Origin: JAADJA01 sp963840975
Lineage (GTDB): Bacteria; Bacteroidota; Bacteroidia; Bacteroidales; JAADJA01
NCBI GenBank assembly: GCA_963840975.1
Contig: CAWJBC010000021.1
Coordinates: forward strand, 434,001-498,000
Length of the DNA: 64,000 nt
Direction: 5' to 3'
The notes under the pieces were generated by a model. The model did not search any database and was not told the origin of the DNA. It saw nothing but the letters and a program-made list of their open reading frames with translations. The first letter of the stretch is position 1; every line of letters starts with the position of its first letter. Below are positions 26,331 to 35,014 of the stretch, one piece after another. The translations under genes and the position numbers were made by a program.

Positions 26331-26461
26331 AGTTTTAAAATAGAAATCCGCAATTCGAAATTCATAGTTTCGTTGCAGAATAAGCTTGATGAAGGCTTAT
26401 GATCTTTAGCCGGGTTATCCTCCCGGGTAGAATAAATACGAAAGTCAAGCGAAGTAAATGA

Positions 26462-28597
26462 TCACGGAACCATAACTCCTTTGCCTGCAGCAGGTTTCCA
26501 AATATTGTTTTTATCATTTGTATTCACCTGTCCGTCCATGTTAAAATCGGCATTGCTGTATCCTGAAAATCCATTATTGGTATTCCAGATATCGTTTTTA
26601 TCCCTGTTATCGGTATTCCCGTCAAAATTGCCATTCCCTCCGCTCATTCCCCAAACACCTGATGCAAGCTGTCTGCAAGCATTGGCTCCGCCATAAACCT
26701 TGCCGGGGCTATTGGTGAAATCGTAAGTGTAAATTCCACCCGTTAGTGTTACCGGATTTGCCGACATAATTCCAATGTGGATCCGGTGCCATATTACAAC
26801 ATAAAGATTTTGATCAATGCTGTTGCTGAACCTCAGCGGGCTTGCACCGTCAATGTCGGTAATTGTTCCGTTTTTCAGCAGAAATCCTGTTCTTCTGCCA
26901 ATGACAGTGCCGGATGTAGCAGTGGGGGCGCTTCCAGCGGTTTCTCTCAATTCAACCAGTATCCAGTCAACTATGTTAGCGTTAGGTATCGAACTTACAT
27001 TTTCTGACCCGTTATAATTCCAGGGTGCAGATTGATAGGGTTGAACCGTGGGAATATAATCAGGATTGAGAGTAGCATTCATATCCGTGCCATTGAACGG
27101 ACCCTGCAGAAAAACCTTCAGGTCGAATGAACTTGCAGGTGCTAAAGAAACATCATCAACAAACCAATTATCGTATTGGTAATGATCACCATCAATCACC
27201 CAGGCGAGATAAGTGGTTCCGGTCAGATTGTGGGTAACAGTGGCCGATATGATCGTTCCTGAAGGAATATCTCCCGATCCGCTTGCGTACGACCAGCCTT
27301 CATCCGTCCAGTTAATTAAATTATCGCTGCTCTGAATTTTTAAGGTAGCGCCCGTGCCATAATCATCATAGAAAGTTTTAAAAAACAAAGAAATTGAAGT
27401 CAGTCCGGTTGAATTAATGGGCGCTGAAATAAGTCTGGAGACACCAATTCCTTCAGTCCAGTCGGATCTCATTTCATTCGGCTGACCGCCGGCTGTATTG
27501 GATTCAGCAAGAGACCATCTGTTCGAGCTTACCCCTCCGCTGAACGATTGCTGCCAACAGGATGGAAGTGAGAAATAGGTAAAGTTCTCCGACAAATCAT
27601 TAAATGGATCGCACGGAAATTCGATGACGGCGACTCCATAATGCTGCATCCCTGCATACGAATCACCCCAGGTCATCTCGTGCATGTTATAATCCCAGGT
27701 ATCATGCAAATACACTTTATTGCCCGTTACATCATAACCTATTCCAAGCATGGTATGTCCGGCAACCTGGATTAATACAGGCCTGCCACGGTCAATCAAA
27801 TCACAGTATTGCCCGAAAGTAAATCCTTTGGTAACTCCGTTATATCCTAAAATGTACTGATTATAATAGCTCAAAACAGCGCATCCTTTCGATTCAAAAA
27901 ACAATTTCAGCCCATAACATCCGTCTCCATCATTGGGCTCGCCATAGGGGCCTCCGTCAGCCCAATAAACAAATATGGTTGAGCCGTCTGAATTTCCATA
28001 TTCCGCCTGGTTTGTTTTCATGAAATCACTCGTACAATCTTCATAGCTGTGCTGCACCCATCCATTGGAGACATAAGGATCAGGACCCGGATCGCCTGAA
28101 ACAACCCAGTAATCATCCACATGGCCGCGCGAAAGCCTCCCGTCAAGTCCCAGGCGGGTGGCGCTTAGCGGACAAAGTTTTCGCTCTTCGCCATTGATCC
28201 ATGCCGATCCCCAACTGCTGTTATTCATCGGGGCAATTCCTCCGTTGGCAGGACCGGTATACAAAGCCGGATAACCATTATTATCATAATATCCTGCCAT
28301 CATTGCCGCAGATGTGGCAGAGCAACCAAACGACCAGTCATAAGCTGGCACATTGTTTAATAATACTGCACTTTCGGTTGGCTGAGCAACCGGCATTTTA
28401 AATCCTTGAGGTGGAAGCCCCGGAACTTTAATTCCCACAAATTCTTTTCCGTCTGGGTTTGTCTTTTTCCAGACAATATACGAATCGGGTAATGGCTTTT
28501 CAGCTTGCTGACCAAATAAGATGGTTGGAACAAAGAAGCAGCAAAAAAATGCCGCTAACATGAAGTGAGAATTCACGCAATTTTTGGACATTTTCAT
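26462..28597 (-). CDS. Secreted C39-like cysteine protease with lectin-like and dockerin-like modules
   Basis: A 711-residue exported protein. Signal peptide at 1-29 (FMLAAFFCCFFVPTILFGQ). Residues 85-330 form a papain-fold/C39-like peptidase domain: catalytic Cys in WSFGCSATSAAMMAGYYD, His in VAGHTMLGIGYD and Asp in VYLHDTWD. Residues 340-490 look like a jelly-roll module (SLPSCWQQSFSGG, LISAPINSTGLTSISLFFKTFYDDYGTGATL). The last 60 residues contain two Ca-loop-like repeats (GNFDGNTDNRDKNDIW, DFNMDGQVNTNDKNNIW) similar to dockerin/EF-hand tails often found at the end of Bacteroidota surface proteins. Substrate unknown. A -7 box lies 20 bases upstream. Confidence 0.82.
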   Translation of the reverse strand: MKMSKNCVNSHFMLAAFFCCFFVPTILFGQQAEKPLPDSYIVWKKTNPDGKEFVGIKVPGLPPQGFKMPVAQPTESAVLLNNVPAYDWSFGCSATSAAMMAGYYDNNGYPALYTGPANGGIAPMNNSSWGSAWINGEERKLCPLSATRLGLDGRLSRGHVDDYWVVSGDPGPDPYVSNGWVQHSYEDCTSDFMKTNQAEYGNSDGSTIFVYWADGGPYGEPNDGDGCYGLKLFFESKGCAVLSYYNQYILGYNGVTKGFTFGQYCDLIDRGRPVLIQVAGHTMLGIGYDVTGNKVYLHDTWDYNMHEMTWGDSYAGMQHYGVAVIEFPCDPFNDLSENFTYFSLPSCWQQSFSGGVSSNRWSLAESNTAGGQPNEMRSDWTEGIGVSRLISAPINSTGLTSISLFFKTFYDDYGTGATLKIQSSDNLINWTDEGWSYASGSGDIPSGTIISATVTHNLTGTTYLAWVIDGDHYQYDNWFVDDVSLAPASSFDLKVFLQGPFNGTDMNATLNPDYIPTVQPYQSAPWNYNGSENVSSIPNANIVDWILVELRETAGSAPTATSGTVIGRRTGFLLKNGTITDIDGASPLRFSNSIDQNLYVVIWHRIHIGIMSANPVTLTGGIYTYDFTNSPGKVYGGANACRQLASGVWGMSGGNGNFDGNTDNRDKNDIWNTNNGFSGYSNADFNMDGQVNTNDKNNIWKPAAGKGVMVP

Positions 28598-28616
28598 TTT
28601 AGTTAAATTTATTTTC

Positions 28617-28624
28617 CAAAATTA
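28617..28624 (-). promoter_or_regulatory. -7 box of the C39-like protease gene
   Basis: Minus-strand TAATTTTG (TAnnTTTG), 20 bases before the ATG at 28,597; leader about 14 bases. Confidence 0.55.
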
Positions 28625-28720
28625 TAGATTCTTTAATTATTTTAATATGTAGAAGAAATAATTTTTTTAAACATGTTGTGCTGTTTAATTTTTATTAAAT
28701 TGAATTTGTGGAACCTTACA

Positions 28721-29295
28721 CTCTTTCGGAGCTAAGGTTTGGATTGATTATTTTTTCTACCAATATTTCGCTCCTATGGAGCTAAGGAACCCAGAACCCA
28801 GAACCCAGAACCCAGAACACAAAACAATTAGCAGTCTGCAGTTGGCAAAAGAGGACACACGGTCCCGCCTCTGGCGAGAGTAGTAGGCAGTTGGCAAACT
28901 TTGAACTTTGATCCTCAAACCGACCTCAACCCGCATCTGTTGTTTTGGGGTTAATCCAATATGACAACTTAAACCTGTCTCGCCGGAGGCGAGATGAAAC
29001 CTGAAACCAGATAATATCGCTCCTACGGAGCTTAGGGTTGGATTGATTATTTTTCTACAAATATTTCGCTCCTACGGAGCTGAGAACCCAGAACAATTAG
29101 CAAACGGCAGTTGGCAAACCCGGAACTCAGAACACAAAACAATTAGCAGTCGGCAAAAACCGAACCCAGAACAATAAGCAGTCGGTCTCGCTTCCAGCGA
29201 GAGCAGTTGGCAACTCATCTAATACCTAACGTCTAAAATCTAATATCGGCAAACCTCGAACTTTGAACCTCGAACTTTGAACTTCGAACCCTCCG
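28721..29295. repeat. Repeat-rich gene-free region
   Basis: The 704-base gap 28,598-29,301 holds no gene. It contains a direct repeat of about 65 bases: both copies read GGAGCTnAGG, TTGGATTGATTATTTTT, CTAC, then the palindrome ATTTCGCTCCTAYGGAGCT (28,765-28,783 and 29,063-29,081; a further palindrome copy at 29,014-29,032 and a partial one at 28,721). Also present: four copies of the 7-base unit AACCCAG (28,788-28,818), several AGCAGTCnGCAGTTGGCA tracts, CGAACTTTGAAC tracts (29,255-29,289) and small GC-rich palindromes (28,978-28,994 and 29,186-29,206). Confidence 0.75.
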
Positions 29296-29301
29296 AGCTA
29301 C

Positions 29302-31395
29302 TTACTTCCCACCCATCTGCGCCTGTATAGCAGTAATCAGAACAGTGTTGACTATATCTTTAACAGTACAGCCGCGGCTCAGGTCATTTACCGGCTTGTT
29401 TAATCCTTGCGAAACGGGACCCACGGCTACTGCTCCGGATGCACGTTGAACAGCTTTATAGGTGTTGTTCCCCGTGTTCAGATCGGGGAATATATACACA
29501 GTAGCTTTGCCTGCTACTTCGCTGTCGGGCATTTTCTGTTTGGCAACGGTAGCATCAATCGCAGCATCATACTGGATGGGGCCTTCAATTTTAAGATCGG
29601 GGCGGCGTTTGCGCGCAATTTCGGTGGCTTTCCTTACTTTTTCCACATCTTCGCCTTTACCTGATTCGCCGGTGGAATAAGAGAGCATTGCAATAAGTGG
29701 CTCAATACCGAATGCTTTGGCTGTATCAGCAGAGCTAATGGCAATATCGGCTAACTGTTCTGAGTTGGGGTTAGGGTTCACAGCACAGTCGCCATAAACC
29801 AGTACTTTATCCTCGAAGCACATGAAGAAGCAGCTCGAAACGATCGAAAAGCCGGGCTTGGTCTTGATGAATTCAAATGCCGGACGGATGGTGTGCTGGG
29901 TAGTATGTACCGACCCTGAAACCATACCATCGGCATGACCTTTGTAAACCATCATCGTGCCCAGGTAGCTCACATCGCGCATGGTGTCATATGCGGCTTC
30001 ACGTGTTGTTCCTTTCTCTTTCCTGAGTTTGAAATAGGTCAGGGCATAATCGTTGATCAGGTCATTATCAAACGGATCAATGATATTAGCACCGGTTAGC
30101 TTAAGATGAAGGGAATCGGCTTTTTTGAGAATTTCAGATTCGTTGCCGAGTAAGGTTATATCCACAACGTTTCGCCGGAGGAGGATTTCGGTGGCGCGAA
30201 GCATACGCTCTTCCGTTCCTTCAGGCAACACAATGTGCTTGCGCTGGACGCTTGCACGTTCATAAAGCTGATATTCGAACATGATGGGCGTCACCACACC
30301 CGAAGGCTTAACAGTAATGATCTGCTTTAGCTTCTGGGCATCCACATGCGCATCAAAATGCCCCAATGCGATAGCCATACGCCGCTCATTGTCGTGGGTT
30401 AGCAATGGACGTATTTTACTAACGTTCATGGCTGTGTCGAAGGTATCAGTATCCACTTTGAATACGGCAACAGGCAGTTTGCGTATTCCGCGTATCAGTT
30501 TCATGAATTCTTCGTTGGGGCGATAACCTCCGGTAAGAATGATGCCTGCAATTTTCGGGAAACTGTCGGACAGCAAAGTCATAAACAGAACAGTCAGCAC
30601 ATCAGTCCTGTCGCCGGGTGTGATCACAAGTGTTCCTGGATTGGTCAGCTTCAGGATGTGCTCGATGTTCATTGCCCCAATCTTAAAATCGTTTACATCG
30701 TAATCAAGCACTTCATCATCGCCATAGATCCAGTCAGCATGAAGGGCGCCAATGATATGCCTGATGGTAATTTTTTGAAGCAGGGCTTGTTCAGGAATTA
30801 CAAAGTTGATTTCATCATCGTTTCTGAATCTTTTGAGCACTTCCGTCACCGAAAGTTTGTCTTCAGGCTTTACCCTGTTCACGATCATGCCAGCGTAAGT
30901 GCATTTCTCTCGTGTAAGCACATTTTTAAACAGTTGTATGGTATCGGCGATTTCGCCTACCATTTTCCCCTGTCCGTTTACAACTGCTAACACCGGTGCT
31001 CCCAGATTATTGGCAATCTGTGCGTTAAAATCAAATTCGAAAGGTTTGAGCGAACCCGTAAAGTCAGTGCCTTCGCACAAAACAAAATCGCATTGCTCTT
31101 CCAGTTTTTTATATTTGTTTAATATGGCAGTAAATAAGTCGTCCATGTATCCTACCTGTATCAGCGCCTGTGCCTCCTCGGATGTAACCCCGTACATCAA
31201 ATCATGATTGAAAGGAAGGTTATAAAGTTTTGATACCAATTCTATATCATGGTCCTGTTTATTCCCTAAACGCACGATGGGACGGAAAAATCCGACCCGT
31301 TTTACAAACCTCAGAAGGATGTTCATTGTTCCCAGGACAATCAGTGATTTACCTGAGTCAGCTTCTGATGCCGCTATATAAAGATTCTTTGACAT
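29302..31395 (-). CDS. pta: Phosphate acetyltransferase
   Basis: A 697-residue long-form Pta that converts acetyl-CoA and phosphate to acetyl phosphate, the first step of acetate fermentation. Domain order: BioD-like P-loop domain (residues 1-210; ASEADSGKSLIVLG), DRTGG regulatory domain (about 215-330; contains GDRTDV) and the catalytic PTA domain (375-697; IVLPEGTEERMLRA, SYSTGESGKGEDVEKVR, QGLNKPVNDLSRGC). Acetate kinase is not adjacent here. A TAnnTTTG box at 31,437 gives a leader of about 35 bases. Downstream is the repeat-rich gap. Confidence 0.96.
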   Translation of the reverse strand: MSKNLYIAASEADSGKSLIVLGTMNILLRFVKRVGFFRPIVRLGNKQDHDIELVSKLYNLPFNHDLMYGVTSEEAQALIQVGYMDDLFTAILNKYKKLEEQCDFVLCEGTDFTGSLKPFEFDFNAQIANNLGAPVLAVVNGQGKMVGEIADTIQLFKNVLTREKCTYAGMIVNRVKPEDKLSVTEVLKRFRNDDEINFVIPEQALLQKITIRHIIGALHADWIYGDDEVLDYDVNDFKIGAMNIEHILKLTNPGTLVITPGDRTDVLTVLFMTLLSDSFPKIAGIILTGGYRPNEEFMKLIRGIRKLPVAVFKVDTDTFDTAMNVSKIRPLLTHDNERRMAIALGHFDAHVDAQKLKQIITVKPSGVVTPIMFEYQLYERASVQRKHIVLPEGTEERMLRATEILLRRNVVDITLLGNESEILKKADSLHLKLTGANIIDPFDNDLINDYALTYFKLRKEKGTTREAAYDTMRDVSYLGTMMVYKGHADGMVSGSVHTTQHTIRPAFEFIKTKPGFSIVSSCFFMCFEDKVLVYGDCAVNPNPNSEQLADIAISSADTAKAFGIEPLIAMLSYSTGESGKGEDVEKVRKATEIARKRRPDLKIEGPIQYDAAIDATVAKQKMPDSEVAGKATVYIFPDLNTGNNTYKAVQRASGAVAVGPVSQGLNKPVNDLSRGCTVKDIVNTVLITAIQAQMGGK

Positions 31396-31436
31396 GGTTC
31401 AATTATCCTCTTGTTATATTTCTTATTTGACGGCTG

Positions 31437-31444
31437 CAAATATA
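31437..31444 (-). promoter_or_regulatory. -7 box of pta
   Basis: Minus-strand TATATTTG (TAnnTTTG), 41 bases before the pta start codon. Confidence 0.6.
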
Positions 31445-31536
31445 AAAATCTATTATGGGTTTCTTTCTTTCTGATGTTAATTAAATAACAATTTTTTGAA
31501 CCTAGAATGGAATAACTATTAAAATAGCCATTCTCC

Positions 31537-31580
31537 TAAAAAAAATAACCGTTTGAATCTATAATGTTCAAACGGTTATT
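31537..31580 (-). terminator. Rho-independent terminator of the peroxide-defence operon
   Basis: Perfect 14-base arms AATAACCGTTTGAA (31,544-31,557) and TTCAAACGGTTATT (31,567-31,580) with a 9-base loop. On the minus strand the stem runs into a T-run. It starts 23 bases after the peroxiredoxin stop codon. Confidence 0.92.
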
Positions 31581-31602
31581 GACCTTTACTGTTGAAAGGA
31601 AA

Positions 31603-32316
31603 TTATTTTTTCAACAGGGTACTCATCACCTTTTCCTTGTCCAGTTTTTTTGTACAGAAGAACCAGTCATAGCATTTCATGTCCTCCTTTCCTTCCATTC
31701 TGTCCTTTGCACTCCCGCATGAGCCAGCCGGAGGAACGATCACATCATCACCCGGACGCCAATCAGCAGGCGTGGCAATTGAGAAAGCATCGGCAGTTTG
31801 TAAAGCCAATACAACCCTGTAAAGCTCATCAAAATTACGACCCAGACTCAGCGGGTAATAAATGATGGTACGTATGATTCCTTTCGGATCAATAACAAAT
31901 ACAGCACGTACTGCTTTGGTGTTGCTTTCACCGGGCATCATCATACCATACTTTTTAGCCACTTCCATGGTGATGTCTTCAATCAGCGGGAACTTAACTT
32001 CCACATTCTTCATCCCTTTGTATTCGATCTTTTCTTTGATCGTTCTGAGCCATGCAATGTGGCTGTAAAGACCATCAACCGAAAGACCTACCAACCTGCA
32101 GTTGACTTTTGCAAACTGGTCTTCCATGCTTGCAAAGGTCATGAATTCGGATGTGCAAACCGGCGTAAAGTCAGCCGGGTGGCTGAAAAGAATTACCCAA
32201 CTGCCTTTGTAGTCCGAAGGAAAGTTGATCTCTCCCTGTGTTGTTACCGCTTTAAATTCAGGCGCTTTTTCGCCGATACGCGGCATTGATACTACTTGTT
32301 CTTGTAATGTTTCCAT
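31603..32316 (-). CDS. Peroxiredoxin (Prx6/archaeal-type)
   Basis: A 237-residue peroxiredoxin that reduces hydrogen peroxide and organic peroxides. The peroxidatic Cys is C54 in PADFTPVCTSEF, with the conserved Arg further on (KAVRAVFVIDPKG). The extended C-terminal arm with WRPGDDVIVPP and additional cysteines (GSCGSAKD, KCYDWFFC) matches archaeal-type Prx6 enzymes, in which a C-terminal Cys can resolve the oxidised active site. It is the last gene of the perR-katA-bfr-prx unit, 22 bases after the ferritin-like gene, and is followed by a strong terminator. Confidence 0.94.
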   Translation of the reverse strand: METLQEQVVSMPRIGEKAPEFKAVTTQGEINFPSDYKGSWVILFSHPADFTPVCTSEFMTFASMEDQFAKVNCRLVGLSVDGLYSHIAWLRTIKEKIEYKGMKNVEVKFPLIEDITMEVAKKYGMMMPGESNTKAVRAVFVIDPKGIIRTIIYYPLSLGRNFDELYRVVLALQTADAFSIATPADWRPGDDVIVPPAGSCGSAKDRMEGKEDMKCYDWFFCTKKLDKEKVMSTLLKK

Positions 32317-32338
32317 TTTGTTAAAATTTAAAAATTAA

Positions 32339-32836
32339 TTATTCAGTTGTTTTTCTAATTGAAATATTCTTGCTCCTTTCGATGGATTGGAGGGCAAGAT
32401 AGCTGTCACCAAACCTTGCCATATTTTCAAGTTCATCGTCATATTGATTATAATGCCGTTCCTCTTCTTCCACCAGCGCTTCGAATATTTTTTTCGAAAC
32501 GGAATCGGCATTCTGTGAACATTCGTTTGCCCAAAGATTATAATCTCTGGCGCTTTCTTCTTCCATTTGTTTAGCCAGTTTCAGCATTTCTTTCACATCG
32601 TGAATTTTTTTAACCGGAAGGGCGGGTGTCATCTCAACATCTCCTTTCAGAAAGAGTATCCTTTCCGCAAGGTTTTCAACATGCATCATCTCTTCAATGG
32701 CAGTCTTCTTGAACAGACCCGCCAGCAGGTCAAATCCCTGGTCGTCAAGGTGGAAATGAAAATACATATATTGATGAACCGCTGCCAGTTCATCACCTAC
32801 AGCTTTGTTTAACAGTTCAATACTTTTTTCTTTCAT
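32339..32836 (-). CDS. bfr: Bacterioferritin-like iron storage protein
   Basis: A 165-residue four-helix ferritin-like protein. Ferroxidase ligands are visible: Glu in GDELAAVHQYMYFH (near 16), EExMHxE in IEEMMHVENLAERIL (near 48-55) and EEERHYNQYDDE (near 125-131). The Met of EEMMH is at the position of the heme ligand of bacterioferritin. It oxidises and stores Fe(II), lowering Fenton chemistry during peroxide stress. It lies 12 bases after katA. Confidence 0.88.
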   Translation of the reverse strand: MKEKSIELLNKAVGDELAAVHQYMYFHFHLDDQGFDLLAGLFKKTAIEEMMHVENLAERILFLKGDVEMTPALPVKKIHDVKEMLKLAKQMEEESARDYNLWANECSQNADSVSKKIFEALVEEEERHYNQYDDELENMARFGDSYLALQSIERSKNISIRKTTE

Positions 32837-32848
32837 TTAATATAAAAT

Positions 32849-34321
32849 TTAAGGTTTAAAATTTACTTTGAGTCCTTTGGCAATGCTTAATGCAAGTTCC
32901 CTGTCAACCTTGTAAAAGTGAGTTAATTGCCGGTTGATTATATCGTTGCGTTTGCTGCCGGTTATACCACTCATCGAACCAACTAAATTATTGATGGTAT
33001 TTTGTCTTTCTTTTGCATTCATTACCTTTCTGAATAACAATCCCGGCTGAGTGTAATGGTCATCGTCATTGGCATTCCTGTCGAACCAGTCAGCCAGATT
33101 GCTTTCCAGTTTTTGAGCCGGTGCTTTATAACTTTTATCGGTTACTATCGAATCAAAACTGTTGGGATAGTAATTGGGTTTGTCATCTCCGTTAGTGTCA
33201 ACACGCATTTGTCCATCCCTTTCATAATTATTAACTGTTGTGACAGGGCGGTTTACAGGTATTTGCTCATAGTTGGATCCCAACCTGTAGCGGTGGGCAT
33301 CGGGGTAGGAGAGCAACCTTCCCTGCAGCATTTTATCGTAGGAGTATCCTATTCCATCTACAACGTGAGCCGGTGCAAATGCCGATTGTTCCACATCCCT
33401 GAAATAATTAGAAGGTATTTCATTCAGTTCCATGATTCCTACATCAATGAGCGGATATTCTTTATGCGGCCAAACTTTGGTAAGATCAAAAGGATTCCAC
33501 TTGAATTTTGTTGCCTGCGCATCCGTCATTACCTGTATTTTCATAGCCCATTTTGGAAATTCCTTTTTCTCAATTGCTTGAACCAGATCACGCTGCGCCC
33601 AATCCATATCTTTGGCTTTCATAGCATCAGCTTCGGGGCCTGTAAAGTTTTTTATTCCCTGCTGGGTCTTCAAATGAAATTTCACCCAAACGCGCTCGTT
33701 TTTTGCATTGATCATCGAAAAAGTATGACTGCCGTAACCATTTGTATGCCGGTAACTATAAGGTGTTCCCCGGTCGCTGAACAGGATCATTACCTGGTGC
33801 AGGCTTTCCGGATTCAGGCTCCAGTAATCCCAAATCATAGTCGGGCTTTTTAAATTGGTTTTCGGGTCGCGTTTTTGGGTGTGAATAAAATCACTGAATT
33901 TTTTCGGGTCTTTGATAAAGAAAACCGGCGTGTTGTTTCCAACCAGGTCCCAATTACCATCTTCGGTATAGAACTTAACGGCGAATCCTCTCGGATCTCT
34001 TTCGGTGTCGGCGCTTCCTTTTTCACCTCCTACGGTTGAAAATCTTGCAAATACCCGGCACTCATTGCCGGTTTTGCTGAAGAGTTTCGCCTTTGTGTAT
34101 TTTGTTATGTTGTGGGTGACTTTGAATTTCCCGAAGGCTCCTGTTCCTTTTGCATGGACAATCCGTTCAGGGATTCTTTCACGATTGAAATGCGCCATTT
34201 TCTCATGCAGAACAAAGTCCTGGAGAAGAATTGGTCCCTGAGGACCAACGGTCATGCTGTTTTCATTTTCGACATAAGGAATGCCTGATGCGGTTGTTAG
34301 TTTGTTGTCTTTCTTAGCCAT
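32849..34321 (-). CDS. katA: Monofunctional heme catalase
   Basis: A 490-residue clade 3 catalase that splits hydrogen peroxide into water and oxygen. Catalytic His is in RERIPERIVHAKGTGAFG (around residue 58) and the heme-proximal region reads GRLLSYPDAHRYRLGSNYEQIP (around 345-360) with the Tyr heme ligand. NGYGSHTFSMIN and WDYWSLNPESLHQVMILFSDRGTP are other hallmark blocks. Length is normal for small-subunit catalases. It sits 23 bases after perR and would be derepressed with it. Confidence 0.98.
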   Translation of the reverse strand: MAKKDNKLTTASGIPYVENENSMTVGPQGPILLQDFVLHEKMAHFNRERIPERIVHAKGTGAFGKFKVTHNITKYTKAKLFSKTGNECRVFARFSTVGGEKGSADTERDPRGFAVKFYTEDGNWDLVGNNTPVFFIKDPKKFSDFIHTQKRDPKTNLKSPTMIWDYWSLNPESLHQVMILFSDRGTPYSYRHTNGYGSHTFSMINAKNERVWVKFHLKTQQGIKNFTGPEADAMKAKDMDWAQRDLVQAIEKKEFPKWAMKIQVMTDAQATKFKWNPFDLTKVWPHKEYPLIDVGIMELNEIPSNYFRDVEQSAFAPAHVVDGIGYSYDKMLQGRLLSYPDAHRYRLGSNYEQIPVNRPVTTVNNYERDGQMRVDTNGDDKPNYYPNSFDSIVTDKSYKAPAQKLESNLADWFDRNANDDDHYTQPGLLFRKVMNAKERQNTINNLVGSMSGITGSKRNDIINRQLTHFYKVDRELALSIAKGLKVNFKP

Positions 34322-34344
34322 AGCTGTTAATTTTTAATGAGTAA

Positions 34345-34758
34345 TTATTTGAATTTTCCTTTTATCTGGAGCTTGATATCCTCTATTTCAAAACCGGGAA
34401 TTTCCTTCTTTGCAAAATATTCGTGGATGAGGAGGTTCAATTCCTCATCATTGTAATCTTCAATCCTGTCCGATTCAACGCAATATAAATGGTGGTGAGG
34501 ATCAGTGATAGAATCGTAACGCATGATGTCTTTATCGGTTTTTACTTTTTGGAGTATTCCTTTTTCAACAAATGTCTCCAGCGTTTTGTAAACAGTTCCG
34601 CTGGCAATATTCGGATGATGCTGGCGGATGAATTCGATGATCCTGTCAGCAGTCGGATGATTGAACGACTGATTGAAAGCCTCCAAAACAGCAATGCGCT
34701 GCGGGGTTATTTTTAAACCCTTTCCGGATATAAGCGAACGTATCGTATCCCGATTCAT
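34345..34758 (-). CDS. perR: PerR-type Fur-family peroxide regulator
   Basis: A 137-residue Fur-family repressor. Winged helix at 1-85 (KGLKITPQRIAVLEAF, TADRIIEFI, ASGTVYKTLETFVEKGIL) and a metal-sensing region RYDSITDPHHHLYC. Position first in an operon with catalase, bacterioferritin and peroxiredoxin points to peroxide sensing through metal-catalysed His oxidation. Unusual: only one cysteine is present, so both CxxC motifs of the structural zinc site found in classic Fur/PerR are missing. Two palindromes flank its promoter (34,776 and 34,810), suggesting autorepression. Confidence 0.9.
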   Translation of the reverse strand: MNRDTIRSLISGKGLKITPQRIAVLEAFNQSFNHPTADRIIEFIRQHHPNIASGTVYKTLETFVEKGILQKVKTDKDIMRYDSITDPHHHLYCVESDRIEDYNDEELNLLIHEYFAKKEIPGFEIEDIKLQIKGKFK

Positions 34759-34775
34759 GTATATTAAATCTTAAA

Positions 34776-34790
34776 TAAGAATTATTCTTG
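34776..34790 (-). promoter_or_regulatory. Fur/PerR-type 7-1-7 operator in the leader of perR
   Basis: TAAGAAT-T-ATTCTTG, a 7-1-7 inverted repeat with one mismatch at the outer pair, the geometry of Fur/PerR boxes. It lies just downstream of the expected transcription start and 18 bases before the start codon. Confidence 0.6.
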
Positions 34791-34802
34791 TTTAGAGAAC
34801 AA

Positions 34803-34810
34803 CAAATTTA
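34803..34810 (-). promoter_or_regulatory. -7 box of the perR operon
   Basis: Minus-strand TAAATTTG (TAnnTTTG), 45 bases before the perR start. It is flanked by palindromes at 34,776-34,790 and 34,810-34,823. Confidence 0.6.
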
Positions 34811-34823
34811 CAATAATTATTGT
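34810..34823 (-). promoter_or_regulatory. Second palindrome at the perR promoter
   Basis: ACAATAATTATTGT is a perfect 14-base palindrome immediately upstream of the -7 box, in the spacer where a bound repressor would block RNA polymerase. Likely a second PerR site, by position. Confidence 0.5.
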
Positions 34824-34986
34824 TCAGTATGATTGTTTTGTGGATTTATTTTTTACAAATAGCCTCACTTTATGTCGCTCATTTAATAGTTGTTATTATG
34901 CTTTTGCTGGTTAATCCTTTTTTTCCAGGGCTATAATGAGATATTAATGGCTTGGTGTGAGTTAACCAATATTATCAGGTATGTAA

Positions 34987-34994
34987 TACATTTG
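34987..34994 (+). promoter_or_regulatory. -7 box of the MATE transporter gene
   Basis: TACATTTG (TAnnTTTG) 21 bases before the TTG start codon of the transporter gene. Confidence 0.5.
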
Positions 34995-35014
34995 CAACAT
35001 AAATTATTTTAAAA

